This document shows, piece after piece, positions 48,375-59,050 of a stretch of DNA of 64,000 nt. The notes below the pieces were generated by a model, which worked only from the letters and a program-made list of their open reading frames with translations, was not told the DNA's origin and did not search any database. Within the stretch, counting starts at the first letter, position 1. Each line of letters begins with the position of its first letter. This DNA comes from Solibacillus sp. FSL H8-0523 (lineage in GTDB: Bacteria; Bacillota; Bacilli; Bacillales_A; Planococcaceae): contig NZ_CP150291.1 in NCBI RefSeq assembly GCF_038051985.1, forward strand, positions 620,001 through 684,000, given 5' to 3'. The position numbers and the translations under genes were made by a program.

Positions 48375-49077
48375 AATCAATTCGGCAAACACTAAGGGGA
48401 CAATGATCGCATTCGATTTCACGCTTTAAAAACGATATGTCATGAATCATTATGTAGCCTTTTTCTATCGAAAGGATGTGTTGTTTACGTAGATCGCTCA
48501 GCATCCGGTTCACGACTTCGCGACTTGTAGCACAAAGGTTGGCGATTTCGGTATTTGTAAATGCGAGTTTAATGAGCACTTCATTTGGTGATTGGAATTT
48601 GCCGTAAGTGTTCGCTAAACGAATCAGTGTGGAGTAAAGTGCTCCTTTTTTACCGTGCAGCACTAAATCACGTAGTCTGCTTTGATTTTTTAAATGCTCG
48701 ATTTGTAACCACTTTAAATAGTCGGTCATTGTCTTGGGTTCGTTTTGTAAATAGCATTCAAAGGCTTCGCGTGATAAGGCGTAAAGTTTCGCTGGCGTCA
48801 ATGCTTTGGCAGTCGTTGTATGAAAGGTGCTACAGCAAAAAACGGTCGTTTCGCCGATTAATGTCTGCTCGCCACAAATTCGAATCGCTAGTTCCTTACC
48901 GCTTTCGGTTTCTTTACTAATTTGGATTGTTCCATTTTTCACCAGATAGAGTTGGTCTGCTAAACCGCCTTCTTGAAACAACTGCGCGCTCTTATTTACG
49001 TTGACTAATGTGCCTTTTGTTTGGAAAAGTGTTGTAAGGACTGGAGGGAAAATGATCACGGTTTCGATTGTGCTCAC
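48373..49077 (-). CDS. fnr: Anaerobic regulator Fnr with C-terminal iron-sulfur site
   Basis: This 234-residue CRP/FNR regulator has a cyclic-nucleotide-like beta roll (about 15-125), a dimerisation helix and a C-terminal winged helix (about 160-215) whose recognition helix holds TSREVVNRML. The C-terminal ECDHCPLSVCRID (Cys223, Cys226, Cys231) reproduces the unusual C-x2-C-x4-C cluster site of B. subtilis Fnr. There the fourth ligand is an aspartate, here probably Asp137 in LRDLVL. Thus oxygen-sensed anaerobic control is likely. The start GTG 49077 has AAAGG only a base or two upstream, so the true start could be slightly different. Confidence 0.88.
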   Translation of the reverse strand: MSTIETVIIFPPVLTTLFQTKGTLVNVNKSAQLFQEGGLADQLYLVKNGTIQISKETESGKELAIRICGEQTLIGETTVFCCSTFHTTTAKALTPAKLYALSREAFECYLQNEPKTMTDYLKWLQIEHLKNQSRLRDLVLHGKKGALYSTLIRLANTYGKFQSPNEVLIKLAFTNTEIANLCATSREVVNRMLSDLRKQHILSIEKGYIMIHDISFLKREIECDHCPLSVCRID

Positions 49078-49177
49078 ACCTTTCGAAAGAAATTAATTTA
49101 CAAATAATTCCCATTATAATTGAATTTATCATACCATAATTTATGGAAAAAATTCGTTGAACATTGAGTGTATTTAT

Positions 49178-49229
49178 TTGAAGTTTGACTAATTTTGACC
49201 TATAATCAAATTAGTCAATAAAGGTCAAA
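49178..49229 (+). promoter_or_regulatory. clpB promoter with two CtsR operators
   Basis: TTGAAG (49178-49183), 17 bases, then TATAAT (49201-49206) form a sigma-A promoter. The spacer holds a perfect reverse-strand CtsR box (49184-49200; reads GGTCAAA-ATT-AGTCAAA). A second box, AGTCAAT-AAA-GGTCAAA (49213-49229, one mismatch), covers the initiation region. CtsR represses class III heat-shock genes by binding A/GGTCAAA-N3-A/GGTCAAA. Confidence 0.9.
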
Positions 49230-49249
49230 CTTTTAAAGGGGTGTAGTAT

Positions 49250-51379
49250 ATGCAATTTAATCAAACACAGGATAATCGTCCGCCATTAGAACAATTTGGG
49301 CGAAATTTAATTGAACAAGTAAAGAACGGCAAAATGGATCCAGTTATTGGCCGTGACGAAGAAATTCGCAATGTGATTCGTATTTTATCGCGTAAAACGA
49401 AAAATAATCCGGTGTTAATCGGTGAGCCAGGTGTAGGTAAAACCGCAATCGTTGAAGGCCTTGCACAGCGTATTGTGCGCCGTGATGTACCAGAAGGTTT
49501 AAAGGATGCTGAGCTTTATGAATTAGATATGAGCGCATTAATCGCAGGGGCTTCGTATCGTGGTCAATTCGAGGAGCGTTTAAAGTCGGTATTAAAGCAA
49601 GTGAAAGAAGCAGAAGGGCGCATTATTTTATTCATCGATGAAATTCATACGATTGTTGGTGCTGGGAAATCAGACGGCGCAATGGATGCAGGAAATATGC
49701 TCAAGCCAATGCTTGCGCGTGGTGAGCTGCATTGTATCGGTGCCACAACATTAGACGAGTACCGCATGTATATCGAAAAGGATCCAGCGTTAGAGCGTCG
49801 TTTCCAACAAGTATTAGTGCGCGAACCGTCGATTGAAGATACGGTATCGATTTTACGTGGCATTAAAGATCGCTTCGAGGAGCATCACCGCGGTGTACGT
49901 ATTCACGACCGCGCGATCATTGCAGCAGCACAGCTAGCCGACCGTTATATAACAGATCGTTTCTTACCAGACAAAGCGATTGATTTAATCGACGAGGCAT
50001 GTGCGATGATTCGCATAGAAATTGATTCGATGCCACAAGAGCTTGACCAATCGACACGTCGTTTAACCCAGTTAAAAATTGAGCAGCAGGCACTGAAAAA
50101 AGAAAAGGACGCGGCAAGTAAAAAACGTCTTGAAATTTTATCGGGCGAAATCGAAACGGTAGAAGCAACGATGAAAGCAATGAAAGAACAATGGGAGCTC
50201 GAGAAAAACGGCTTACAAATTGTGCGTGACAAAAAAGATGAACTGAAAAAATTAGAAGCCGAGCGCGATGATCTGTATTTATCAGGTAGCAACTTTGCAC
50301 GCGCTTCGGAGCTGCAATATAGTAAAATTCCAAAGCTTGAAGAAGAAGTAGCCAAACTGGAGGCACAGCTAAAAGAAACAGAAGGCAATCGTATGCTACG
50401 AGAAGAAGTTACGGAAGAGGAAATTGCCAAAATCATTTCGCGCTGGACAGGTATTCCAGTAACAAAATTAGTCGAGGGCGAGCGTGAAAAATTACTGCGC
50501 TTAAAAGATACATTGCATGAGCGTGTTGTTGGGCAAGATGACGCGGTAACGTATGTAACAGAAGCAGTATGGCGCGCGCGTTCAGGCATTAAAGATCCGA
50601 ACAAACCAATCGGCAGCTTCTTGTTCTTAGGGCCAACAGGTGTTGGTAAAACTGAGTTAGCAAAAGCATTAGCCGCGCAGCTATTTGATTCAGAAGAGCA
50701 TTTCATTCGTATTGATATGAGTGAATACATGGAGAAGCATTCGGTATCGCGCTTAGTTGGAGCACCTCCGGGGTATATCGGCTATGAAGAGGGCGGTCAG
50801 CTAACAGAAGCAGTTCGTCGTAATCCGTATTCGGTTGTGCTGTTAGATGAAATTGAAAAAGCGCATCCAGATGTCGCGAATATTTTACTGCAAGTGTTGG
50901 ATGATGGCCGCATTACCGATAGTCAAGGACGTATGGTCAACTTTACGAATACGGTAGTTATTTTAACGTCGAATATTGGTTCACAGTATTTATTAGAGCA
51001 AACACCAGAGTCTGAAGAGCTTGTACAAATGGCATTACGTCAGCACTTCAAGCCAGAACTACTTAACCGTATGGATGATATTATCATGTTCCACGCATTA
51101 TCAAATGAACACTTCCATGCGATTGCTTGGAAATATGTTCATCAGCTACAAGCTCGTGTGGCTGAGCAAGAGATTACGTTACATGTGGATGACGCAGTAG
51201 TAGACTGGGTTGTGAAGCACGGAATTGATCCACAATTTGGGGCACGTCCATTAAAACGCTTCGTACAGCGTCATTTAGAAACGATTGTTGCGCGAGAACT
51301 ATTAAAAGGCGAAATTGTTGCAGGTGGTACGCTTGAGATTTCGTTAGACAATGATGGATTAGTGATTCGAAAAGGATAA
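49250..51379 (+). CDS. clpB: ClpB-type disaggregase lacking the N-terminal domain
   Basis: This 709-residue AAA+ protein has two ATPase modules: GEPGVGKT with [15 protein letters not shown], and GPTGVGKT with [14 protein letters not shown]. Between them is a full coiled-coil M-domain (about 260-390), the mark of ClpB; the second module has the [15 protein letters not shown] segment. Full ClpB is ~860 residues; here ~140 N-terminal residues are absent and the protein begins at the pre-NBD1 linker ([23 protein letters not shown]). The CtsR promoter lies directly upstream, so the short form is not a frameshift artefact. ClpC/ClpE are excluded by the M-domain and lack of a zinc finger. Confidence 0.88.
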   Translation: MQFNQTQDNRPPLEQFGRNLIEQVKNGKMDPVIGRDEEIRNVIRILSRKTKNNPVLIGEPGVGKTAIVEGLAQRIVRRDVPEGLKDAELYELDMSALIAGASYRGQFEERLKSVLKQVKEAEGRIILFIDEIHTIVGAGKSDGAMDAGNMLKPMLARGELHCIGATTLDEYRMYIEKDPALERRFQQVLVREPSIEDTVSILRGIKDRFEEHHRGVRIHDRAIIAAAQLADRYITDRFLPDKAIDLIDEACAMIRIEIDSMPQELDQSTRRLTQLKIEQQALKKEKDAASKKRLEILSGEIETVEATMKAMKEQWELEKNGLQIVRDKKDELKKLEAERDDLYLSGSNFARASELQYSKIPKLEEEVAKLEAQLKETEGNRMLREEVTEEEIAKIISRWTGIPVTKLVEGEREKLLRLKDTLHERVVGQDDAVTYVTEAVWRARSGIKDPNKPIGSFLFLGPTGVGKTELAKALAAQLFDSEEHFIRIDMSEYMEKHSVSRLVGAPPGYIGYEEGGQLTEAVRRNPYSVVLLDEIEKAHPDVANILLQVLDDGRITDSQGRMVNFTNTVVILTSNIGSQYLLEQTPESEELVQMALRQHFKPELLNRMDDIIMFHALSNEHFHAIAWKYVHQLQARVAEQEITLHVDDAVVDWVVKHGIDPQFGARPLKRFVQRHLETIVARELLKGEIVAGGTLEISLDNDGLVIRKG

Positions 51380-51386
51380 TTGGAAA

Positions 51387-51434
51387 GGCACAGCTTGTAT
51401 GCGGAAAAATGCGTGTAGGGGCTGTGTTTTTTTT
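51387..51434 (+). terminator. Terminator after clpB
   Basis: CACAGC (51389-51394) pairs with GCTGTG (51421-51426) around a partly paired 26-base loop and is followed by eight or more T residues. Confidence 0.7.
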
Positions 51435-51500
51435 ATGAAGCATGGAATGAAAATGGGATACTTGTGGGATTTTGATTTTATTTGCGTTTTGACAATTAAC

Positions 51501-51537
51501 AAGGGGCTGCCCGGTAGTATATACTGGACAGCCCCTT
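51501..51537. terminator. Hairpin downstream of the DUF2929 gene
   Basis: AAGGGGCTG / CAGCCCCTT with an inner CCGGTA / TACTGG forms a long stem lying between convergent clpB and the DUF2929 gene. T tracts are weak on both strands. Confidence 0.6.
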
Positions 51538-51544
51538 ATTACAA

Positions 51545-51742
51545 TTAGTGGTGTTCTGCTTCTACTTCTGGAGTAGATTCGTTTGGAATTACTGCAGCGA
51601 TAATAATTACTAATACGCTGAATACTAAAGAAACGATTAAGCCATTCATAAAGTCGAAGTTTACGCCTAAAACTGAGCTTACTACGTAGTTTAACATTGT
51701 TACTAATAGGAATGACCAAAAGAACGTAATAATATATTGCAT
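51545..51742 (-). CDS. Small DUF2929 membrane protein, YjzD-like
   Basis: This 65-residue protein has two TM helices (about 2-22 and 35-53) and an acidic His-ending tail (STPEVEAEHH). It is a Bacillales family of unknown function; B. subtilis has a similar small gene (yjzD) near fabH. ATG 51742 follows GAGGTG (51749-51754); the in-frame GTG at 51751 is inside the ribosome site. Confidence 0.75.
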   Translation of the reverse strand: MQYIITFFWSFLLVTMLNYVVSSVLGVNFDFMNGLIVSLVFSVLVIIIAAVIPNESTPEVEAEHH

Positions 51743-51992
51743 TAAATTCACCTCATTGAACTTATTTATAACGATTTTATGAAATTACATCTTCAATATC
51801 ATACCATAAGCCCTTAGGAAAATAAAAGAGGGAATGCAATATTTAATGAAGTTGTCAAAATATTTTAGAACGCATTTAGAAAACAAGGAAAATCATTGAA
51901 AAACGGGCGAAAGTGGATTAGGAATTTAGGTGACTAAATACATATTTAGAAATAGAAAAATAGAATTTTTACAATAATAAAAAAATCTACAG

Positions 51993-52038
51993 TTGAGTTT
52001 CTCTTTTTTATCCTCTATAATTAGTACCAACTACTAAT
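51993..52038 (+). promoter_or_regulatory. fabH-fabF promoter with FapR-type operator
   Basis: TTGAGT (51993-51998), 17 bases, TATAAT (52016-52021). A palindrome ATTAGTA-CCAAC-TACTAAT (52020-52038) overlaps the -10 end and start point. It matches the FapR operator of Bacillus, where FapR represses fatty-acid genes and is released by malonyl-CoA. Confidence 0.88.
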
Positions 52039-52084
52039 AATTAGTAATGATTAAAAGGGGATTTTTCACAAAGGGGGCGTTTAT

Positions 52085-53020
52085 TTGAACGCAGGAATTA
52101 TCGGGATAAGTAAGTACATTCCACCAAAACGTGTGAGTAATGCAGATTATGAAAAGGTTTTTGAAACATCGGATGAATGGATTCGTACACGAACAGGCAT
52201 TGAAAATCGCCATATTGCAGAGACGGAAGAAACATCTGACTTAGCCTATAATGCAGCTAAACAGGCTATTGAAAATGCTGGAATTACGCCACAACAGATT
52301 GGCATGATTCTCGTTGCTACCGTAACACAGGATCAGAACTTTCCGAGTGTAGCATGCCAAATTCAAGAGCGTTTAGGCATAACAGGCTGTGCAGCGATGG
52401 ATATTTCAGCGGCGTGCTCGGGTTTTATTTATGCAACGACGATTGCCAAACAGTTTATTGAGAGTAATAGCTATGATTATATATTAGTAGTAGGTGTTGA
52501 AAAGTTATCGAAAATTGTTGATTGGACTGATCGCAATACGGCGGTGTTGTTCGGAGACGGAGCAAGTGCGGCGGTTATTGGGAAGGTTTCAGAGGGGCGT
52601 GGCATTTTATCGTTTGAGCTCGGCGCGGACGGAACGGGTGGTAAGCATCTCTATCTAAACAGCCAAAATCATATTTTCATGAATGGCCGTGAAGTGTTTA
52701 AATTTGCGGTGCGTCAAATGGGTGAGTCTGCTGTGAATGTATTAGAAAAAGCGGGCTTAACAAAGGATGATTGCGATTATTTAGTGCCGCATCAGGCCAA
52801 TATTCGCATTATGGAAGCGGCGCGTGAACGACTCGGTTTACCGGAAGAGAAAATGTCGAAAACCATTCATAAATATGGAAATACCTCTGCCGCATCGATT
52901 GGAATTTCGATTGTGGATGATTTACAAGAGGGGAAAATTAAAGATGATGATATCGTCGTACTAGTTGGATTTGGTGGCGGGTTAACTTGGGGTGCACTCG
53001 CAATCAAATGGGGGAAATAA
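52085..53020 (+). CDS. fabH: 3-oxoacyl-ACP synthase III (FabH)
   Basis: FabH condenses acyl-CoA with malonyl-ACP to start fatty-acid chains (branched starters in Bacillales). The 311-residue product has the Cys of DISAACSGF (Cys111), the His in VPHQANIRI, the Asn in [12 protein letters not shown] and the KAS III opening [11 protein letters not shown]. The start is TTG 52085 with AAAGGGGG 7 bases upstream. It is followed by fabF in an operon controlled by the FapR-type operator. Confidence 0.96.
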   Translation: MNAGIIGISKYIPPKRVSNADYEKVFETSDEWIRTRTGIENRHIAETEETSDLAYNAAKQAIENAGITPQQIGMILVATVTQDQNFPSVACQIQERLGITGCAAMDISAACSGFIYATTIAKQFIESNSYDYILVVGVEKLSKIVDWTDRNTAVLFGDGASAAVIGKVSEGRGILSFELGADGTGGKHLYLNSQNHIFMNGREVFKFAVRQMGESAVNVLEKAGLTKDDCDYLVPHQANIRIMEAARERLGLPEEKMSKTIHKYGNTSAASIGISIVDDLQEGKIKDDDIVVLVGFGGGLTWGALAIKWGK

Positions 53021-53050
53021 ATCAAATCAGAGAAGAAAAGGGTGTTCAAC

Positions 53051-54292
53051 ATGGAAAAACGTAGAGTCGTCGTAACAGGAATTGGGGCTGTTACTCCTGT
53101 AGGAAATAGCGCGGAAGCTTCATGGGAAAATGTGATTGCGGGTAAATCAGGTATTGGTCCAATGACACGTGTCGATACGAGTAAATTCCCCGTATCGGTT
53201 GCGGCAGAAGTGAAGGACTTTCAAATAGAAGAATATATCGAGAAAAAAGAAGCGCGTAAAATGGATCGCTTTACGCATTATGCGCTTGCAGCTTCGATGA
53301 TGGCGGCAAAGGATGCGGATTTAACAATTACCGAAGAAATGGCACCGCGTGTTGGGGTGTGGATTGGTTCGGGTATTGGCGGGATGGAAACGCATGAACA
53401 GCAATTTTTAACGTTCCAAGAGCGCGGGGTACGTCGTGTGAGTCCGTTCTTTGTACCGATGATGATTCCGGATATGGCATCAGGTCAGGTGTCGATTTAT
53501 TTAGGTGCAAAAGGCGTGAACTCATGCTCGGTAACGGCTTGTGCGTCAGGAACAAACTCGATTGGTGATGCGTTTAAAGTGATTGAGCGTGGTGATGCGG
53601 ATGTCATGATTACGGGTGGGGCAGAGGCACCGATTGTGACGATGGCAGTAGCAGGCTTTTGTGCGAATACAGCACTTTCATTAAATCCAGATGTGAATAG
53701 TGCGTCACGTCCATTCGATAAAAATCGAGATGGTTTTGTAATTGGGGAAGGCTCAGGGATTTTAATTTTAGAAGAATACGAGCATGCAAAGCGTCGCGGG
53801 GCGAAAATTTATGCAGAAATCGTTGGCTACGGGGCAACAGCCGATGCACATCATATTACAGCGCCAGCACCAAACGGCGAAGGAGCGGCACGTGCGATGC
53901 AAATGGCGTTAAACGATGCAGGCGTGCTACCTGAAAAAGTAGGTTATATTAACGCACACGGTACAAGTACACCGTATAATGATTTATTTGAAACGCAGGC
54001 TGTGAAAACGGTATTTGGTGATCATGCTTATAAATTAGCGATGAGCTCAACGAAAAGCATGACCGGGCATTTACTTGGTGCAGCGGGTGGGATTGAAGCG
54101 ATCTTTTCAGTGTTAGCATTAAAAGAAGGAATTCTACCACCAACAACGAATATACAAGAGCAAGATCCAGAATGCGATTTAGATTATGTACCGAATGTAG
54201 CGCGTAAAGCCGATATCGACTATGCACTAAGTAATTCGCTTGGCTTTGGTGGACATAACGCTTGTTTATTATTTAAAAAATATAACGGATAA
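53051..54292 (+). CDS. fabF: 3-oxoacyl-ACP synthase II (FabF)
   Basis: FabF extends the acyl chain by condensing acyl-ACP with malonyl-ACP. The 413-residue thiolase-fold enzyme has the nucleophile in TACASGTNS (Cys164), [11 protein letters not shown], and [14 protein letters not shown] with the second His. The longer frame from 53042 is not used since ATG 53051 has the AAAAGGGTG site before it. It is 30 bases after fabH, and its own terminator follows. Confidence 0.97.
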   Translation: MEKRRVVVTGIGAVTPVGNSAEASWENVIAGKSGIGPMTRVDTSKFPVSVAAEVKDFQIEEYIEKKEARKMDRFTHYALAASMMAAKDADLTITEEMAPRVGVWIGSGIGGMETHEQQFLTFQERGVRRVSPFFVPMMIPDMASGQVSIYLGAKGVNSCSVTACASGTNSIGDAFKVIERGDADVMITGGAEAPIVTMAVAGFCANTALSLNPDVNSASRPFDKNRDGFVIGEGSGILILEEYEHAKRRGAKIYAEIVGYGATADAHHITAPAPNGEGAARAMQMALNDAGVLPEKVGYINAHGTSTPYNDLFETQAVKTVFGDHAYKLAMSSTKSMTGHLLGAAGGIEAIFSVLALKEGILPPTTNIQEQDPECDLDYVPNVARKADIDYALSNSLGFGGHNACLLFKKYNG

Positions 54293-54294
54293 TC

Positions 54295-54336
54295 AAAAAA
54301 ACGAACGCGGCCAAGTCTAAGCTGCGTTCGTTTTTC
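54295..54336 (+). terminator. Terminator after fabF
   Basis: AAAAACGAACGC (54297-54308) and GCGTTCGTTTTT (54324-54335) form a long stem. Confidence 0.93.
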
Positions 54337-54361
54337 GTATCGTGTACAAAGGATGGTGTTT

Positions 54362-55550
<1,189 letters not shown>

Positions 55551-55571
55551 TTATTTAGTGAAACTAAAGAA

Positions 55572-55842
55572 CAAAAAAACATCATGCGTCCTCTATTATT
55601 AAATAATAGAAGGGACGAATGATGTTAGAATCCGCGGTACCACCCAGCTTGCCAATTTGGCCACTCTTCTTCGTAACGTGAAGGCGACGAGCAAAACTAC
55701 TGGAACCACTTGTAAATGTCCGTTCGTAAGGCTAACTCGGAAGTCCATTCCATTTAACCGATGATCTGTTTGCACCAACCACAGACTCTCTTAACATCGG
55801 ATTTAAATGTACTACTCTTCGTCAACGTTTTTCTTAATCTTG
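55572..55842 (-). promoter_or_regulatory. T-box riboswitch, tryptophan type
   Basis: The minus-strand leader has all T-box parts: stem I with GAGTCTGTGGTTGG, a specifier region where TGG (55747-55745) precedes ACTTCCGAGTTAGC, the T-box TGGGTGGTACCGCGG (55646-55632), and a terminator stem ending in T residues (55625-55572). Uncharged tRNA-Trp binding would stabilise the antiterminator and allow trpS expression. Confidence 0.93.
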
Positions 55843-55848
55843 AAAGTG

Positions 55849-55878
55849 ATTATATCGCAACTGACGAAATAAACGCAA
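55849..55878 (-). promoter_or_regulatory. trpS promoter
   Basis: Minus-strand TTGCGT (55878-55873), an 18-base spacer and TATAAT (55854-55849) place the start point near 55842, the beginning of the T-box leader. Confidence 0.65.
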
Positions 55879-55916
55879 TCATTTTACATAAAATTTTCGA
55901 ATAAAAAGAGGACAAA

Positions 55917-56051
55917 ATGGGAAGAGTAGTAGGAATCCGTCTAAATGCATGCATTTTATGTGAAATTGTCCAACTATTTTCTCAATTAATATTTTTAAAT
56001 GAGAATGATTATCTTTTTAGTAGACGTTTCGGTCTAGAATTTTCTGGGTAA
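55917..56051 (+). CDS. Possible 44-residue small protein
   Basis: ATG 55917 has AGAGG five bases upstream and opens a 44-codon frame (MGRVVGIRLNACILCEIVQ...). Codon quality is unremarkable, no family is recognised, and a Fur-like box lies inside it. The trpS-spx gap (430 bp) otherwise holds only promoters. This may be chance. Confidence 0.2.
   Translation: MGRVVGIRLNACILCEIVQLFSQLIFLNENDYLFSRRFGLEFSG
56000..56014 (+). promoter_or_regulatory. Fur/PerR-like box
   Basis: TGAGAATGATTATCT matches 13 of 15 positions of the 7-1-7 Fur box TGATAAT-N-ATTATCA. It lies ~125 bases before the spx promoter. PerR (same superfamily) regulates spx in B. subtilis, which makes the site plausible. Confidence 0.4.
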
Positions 56052-56137
56052 TTATTAGTTATGATCGATTGAAAAGGAATACTTGTATTTTCGAGATAAA
56101 AATGTCATATTTATTGCGGCTAAACCCCATTTATTTA

Positions 56138-56166
56138 TTGACAAAGTGTATTCAAACATGCGTAAT
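56138..56166 (+). promoter_or_regulatory. Probable spx promoter
   Basis: A consensus TTGACA (56138-56143), 17 bases, then CGTAAT (56161-56166). A separate TATAAT at 56172 lacks a fitting -35. The leader to spx would be about 125 bases. Confidence 0.5.
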
Positions 56167-56297
56167 TCATGTATAATAAGAAGAGAATCTTAAATTAAAT
56201 TAATTCTAAACTAAGTATTTATTTATACATTCTGCTTCTTATTAAAGAAGACACTTATAGCAATTGAATTGAATCAATTAGAGAGGAAGTGAGATCA

Positions 56298-56696
56298 ATG
56301 TTAGTAACATTATTTACTTCACCAAGTTGTACTTCATGTCGCAAAGCGAAAGCATGGTTAGAGGAGCATGACATTCCATATACTGAGCGCAATATTTTCT
56401 CAGAACCTTTAACAATTAGCGAAATTAAAGAAATTTTACGAATGACAGAAGATGGCACAGACGAGATCATCTCAACGCGTTCGAAAATCTTCCAAAAATT
56501 AAACGTTGATGTTGAAACATTACCATTACAACGTTTATACGAATTAATTCAAGAATATCCAGGTCTGTTACGTCGTCCAATCATTTTAGATGAAAAACGA
56601 CTTCAAGTTGGTTATAACGAAGATGAAATTCGTCGATTCTTACCTCGTAAAGTAAGAGCGTATCAGTTACAGGAAGCACAACGCATGGTTAACTAA
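56298..56696 (+). CDS. spx: Redox-sensing transcriptional regulator Spx
   Basis: Spx binds the RNA polymerase alpha C-terminal domain and switches transcription under disulfide stress. The 132-residue ArsC-fold protein is nearly identical in the core to B. subtilis Spx: redox switch CTSC (Cys11, Cys14), [55 protein letters not shown] and a C-terminal ClpXP-recognised tail. ATG 56298 follows GAGAGGAAGTGAG. Its adaptor SpxH is encoded at 62461-63267. Confidence 0.97.
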   Translation: MLVTLFTSPSCTSCRKAKAWLEEHDIPYTERNIFSEPLTISEIKEILRMTEDGTDEIISTRSKIFQKLNVDVETLPLQRLYELIQEYPGLLRRPIILDEKRLQVGYNEDEIRRFLPRKVRAYQLQEAQRMVN

Positions 56697-56711
56697 ATAA
56701 GCGCGATTTCT

Positions 56712-56752
56712 GATGTTACGGCTGCGAATAAGCGATTGTAACATCTTTTTTT
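56712..56752 (+). terminator. Terminator after spx
   Basis: GATGTTAC (56712-56719) pairs with GTAACATC (56738-56745) around an 18-base loop, followed by T residues. The next 320 bases to mecA are A/T-rich; a short relic of repeat D (56757-56790) lies there. Confidence 0.85.
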
Positions 56753-57076
56753 ATTGTCCAGACTAAAAGGGCACTTTAGCGCGTTTATTATTGTCAAATG
56801 TCCAAATACTTTAATCATTTTTACGTATACTAAAGTTAAGCAAGTTTGTTACTTGAATTAAAGCAATAAGTACAATACAATTGCAATTATTCGAAATATT
56901 TATTGTGGATAATGTTTTTTCTTTTCATTTTAAAGCATTCCATCATACAATAGATTTATAGTTACTTTCATGTATGAAAAAGTAATAAAGTTATGATGCA
57001 ATAGATTTCCGTGTTGTATAATATTGTAAGGAATCATGACGTTCTATACAATGACTGTGAAGGGAGTTGAGGTCTA

Positions 57077-57727
57077 ATGGACATCGAACGCATTAATGAT
57101 AATACGTTAAAATTATTTATTACGTATAGTGATATCGAGGATCGCGGATATACGCGTGAAGAGATTTGGTACAATCGCGCAAAAGGGGAAGAACTTTTTT
57201 GGGATGTCATTGGCGAAGTTAATACAGATGATTACTTCGATTTAGATGGTCCAATTTGGATTCATATTAATGCATCAGAAAGTGGTTTGGAAGTGGTTGT
57301 CACACGTGCAGCGGTCAACAATGACTCTGAAACTTCATCGATGATTGGTTCGTTTGAGGATGACCTTCATATAGCAGATCAGTTAAATGAAATGGAAGAA
57401 TCGATTTTCAACGCAATTGGTGGTAAGGCAAGCAAAGAAGAAGAAGTGCTTGAAAATGCACGCTTCCGCTTTAAAGATATCGATGAATTATTACCACTGG
57501 CCGAGCGCGCAGCTCAGATTGATGTACCATCAGCGCTTTATAAATGGGATGACTACTATTATTTATTTGTCGATTTACAGCATTTAGAGCAAGCTGAGGC
57601 ACGTAATGTCATTGCCTTATGTAGTGAATATTTAGCAGCTTCAAAAATGACCGTTCACCGTTTAGAGGAATACGCGGAAAAAATCATTCCAGAAGACTGT
57701 TTCGAAACGATTATAAGTTATTTCTAA
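57077..57727 (+). CDS. mecA: ClpC adaptor MecA
   Basis: MecA delivers ComK and unfolded proteins to ClpCP. The 216-residue product has the N-terminal substrate domain (MDIERINDNTLKLFITYSDIEDRGYTREEIWYN), an acidic linker, and the C-terminal ClpC-binding domain (about 120-216; LYKWDDYYYLFVDL, SKMTVHRLEEYAEKIIPE). ATG 57077 is preceded by GAAGGGAG. It sits between spx and coiA as in B. subtilis, and comK is 38 kb away in the same window. Confidence 0.95.
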   Translation: MDIERINDNTLKLFITYSDIEDRGYTREEIWYNRAKGEELFWDVIGEVNTDDYFDLDGPIWIHINASESGLEVVVTRAAVNNDSETSSMIGSFEDDLHIADQLNEMEESIFNAIGGKASKEEEVLENARFRFKDIDELLPLAERAAQIDVPSALYKWDDYYYLFVDLQHLEQAEARNVIALCSEYLAASKMTVHRLEEYAEKIIPEDCFETIISYF

Positions 57728-57731
57728 CATA

Positions 57732-57763
57732 CAAGGCTACCTGAATTTTAGGTAGTCTTTTTT
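57732..57763 (+). terminator. Terminator after mecA
   Basis: AGGCTACCT / AGGTAGTCT (57734-57742 with 57750-57758) is followed by T residues. Confidence 0.9.
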
Positions 57764-57857
57764 CGTGCTTTGAAATCGACAGTTTTCCAAGAGTTACTTG
57801 TTGTAAGTTGATTGTGCGCGGGACACTCGCTACGATTAGTTAAAAGAGGTGAAATCC

Positions 57858-58985
57858 ATGTTAGTTGCGCATAATGAACAAAAAGAGCTCGTGCAATTGC
57901 ATCGACAATTTTCACGAGAAGAATTACAGCGACTTCGGCAACAGCAACAATTTTTCTGTCCACAATGTCAGGAGCCCCTGCAATTAAAAATCGGACAAAT
58001 TCGGATTCCGCATTTTTCGCATTTTCAGCAAAGTGACTGCGAGGCGCTGTTTTCGGAGCGAGAATCACAAACACATCTTTTAGGCAAACAGCATTTGTAT
58101 GAGTTTTTCGAACGTTTAGCACTGTCCCCGCAATTAGAACCTTACCTCCCGCAAATCAAACAACGTCCAGATCTACTAATTGAATACGTCAATCGCCAAT
58201 TCGCAATTGAATTTCAGTGCAGTAATTTACAGCCAGAAATTTTCCTGGAGCGAACTCTTGGCTATATCCGTGCCAAGATTACACCTATTTGGATACTCCA
58301 TACGCCGCAACGGAAAAAGAATGGACTCGGCATTCAAAAAATCACCTTGAATCATACACTCGCGCAGTACATGATGCAAAATAATGGCCAGCGTTATTTA
58401 ATCACGTATGATGTGGCGAGTAAAACTTTCTATTATTACAGCAACTTACTGCATGTACACAAAACGCAATATTTGGCATCTATTAATTGCATCCCACTAG
58501 CGAACCAACGCTTTCCATTGTTAATTCCAACAAAAATTTCTCGTACTAAATTTGAATTCCTATTCACAAAACTCCTATATTTCCGTGAAAGCTATTTGCC
58601 CCCGCGTCTACTCCTTAGTAAGCGAGGTGTGAAGGATCCCTTTTTACGGGCTATTTATGAACTTAAGCTAACGACTACCAATTTGCCGATTTTTCTTGGT
58701 ATTCCCGTAAAAAATACGAATGCTTTTGATGACTATTGCATAGAATGGCAAGTACAGCTATTTTATTTTTTGAAGTGTCATGCATTAACGCCACAGTCGA
58801 TGAATACAAATGCGATTGATTATTTTTTGCAGTGGGCGAAACTAAAAGCGACCGTTGAGCGGAATGAGGAAGTGGCGTATTATTTAAAGTTGTTAAAGCA
58901 ATTAAATATTCAGCATGTCCACGAAAAAATCGAAAAAAAGCAATTAATTGATGTCCTCTATGACGAATTGGTTGCAATTGGATAG
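57858..58985 (+). CDS. coiA: Competence protein CoiA
   Basis: CoiA is needed for recombination of incoming DNA in competent streptococci and is ComK-linked in Bacillus. The 375-residue product has an N-terminal zinc-type pair (FFCPQCQEPLQLKIG), the HFSHFQQSDCE segment and a nuclease-like core (RPDLLIEYVNRQFAIEFQCS, residues ~105-125, a PD-(D/E)XK pattern). ATG 57858 follows AGAGGTGA (57845-57852); the GTG at 57849 is in the ribosome site. No clear ComK box is seen upstream. Confidence 0.92.
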   Translation: MLVAHNEQKELVQLHRQFSREELQRLRQQQQFFCPQCQEPLQLKIGQIRIPHFSHFQQSDCEALFSERESQTHLLGKQHLYEFFERLALSPQLEPYLPQIKQRPDLLIEYVNRQFAIEFQCSNLQPEIFLERTLGYIRAKITPIWILHTPQRKKNGLGIQKITLNHTLAQYMMQNNGQRYLITYDVASKTFYYYSNLLHVHKTQYLASINCIPLANQRFPLLIPTKISRTKFEFLFTKLLYFRESYLPPRLLLSKRGVKDPFLRAIYELKLTTTNLPIFLGIPVKNTNAFDDYCIEWQVQLFYFLKCHALTPQSMNTNAIDYFLQWAKLKATVERNEEVAYYLKLLKQLNIQHVHEKIEKKQLIDVLYDELVAIG

Positions 58986-59050
58986 TTAAATTGTTTAAAT
59001 AGACTTATAATTTCGAATTTCGGAATAGTAAGGGTAGGGGGAAATTACTA

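Noticed and set aside
49945-50730. A 261-codon minus-strand frame inside clpB
   Set aside because: It is antisense to conserved ClpB sequence and Ser-rich low complexity typical of shadow frames.
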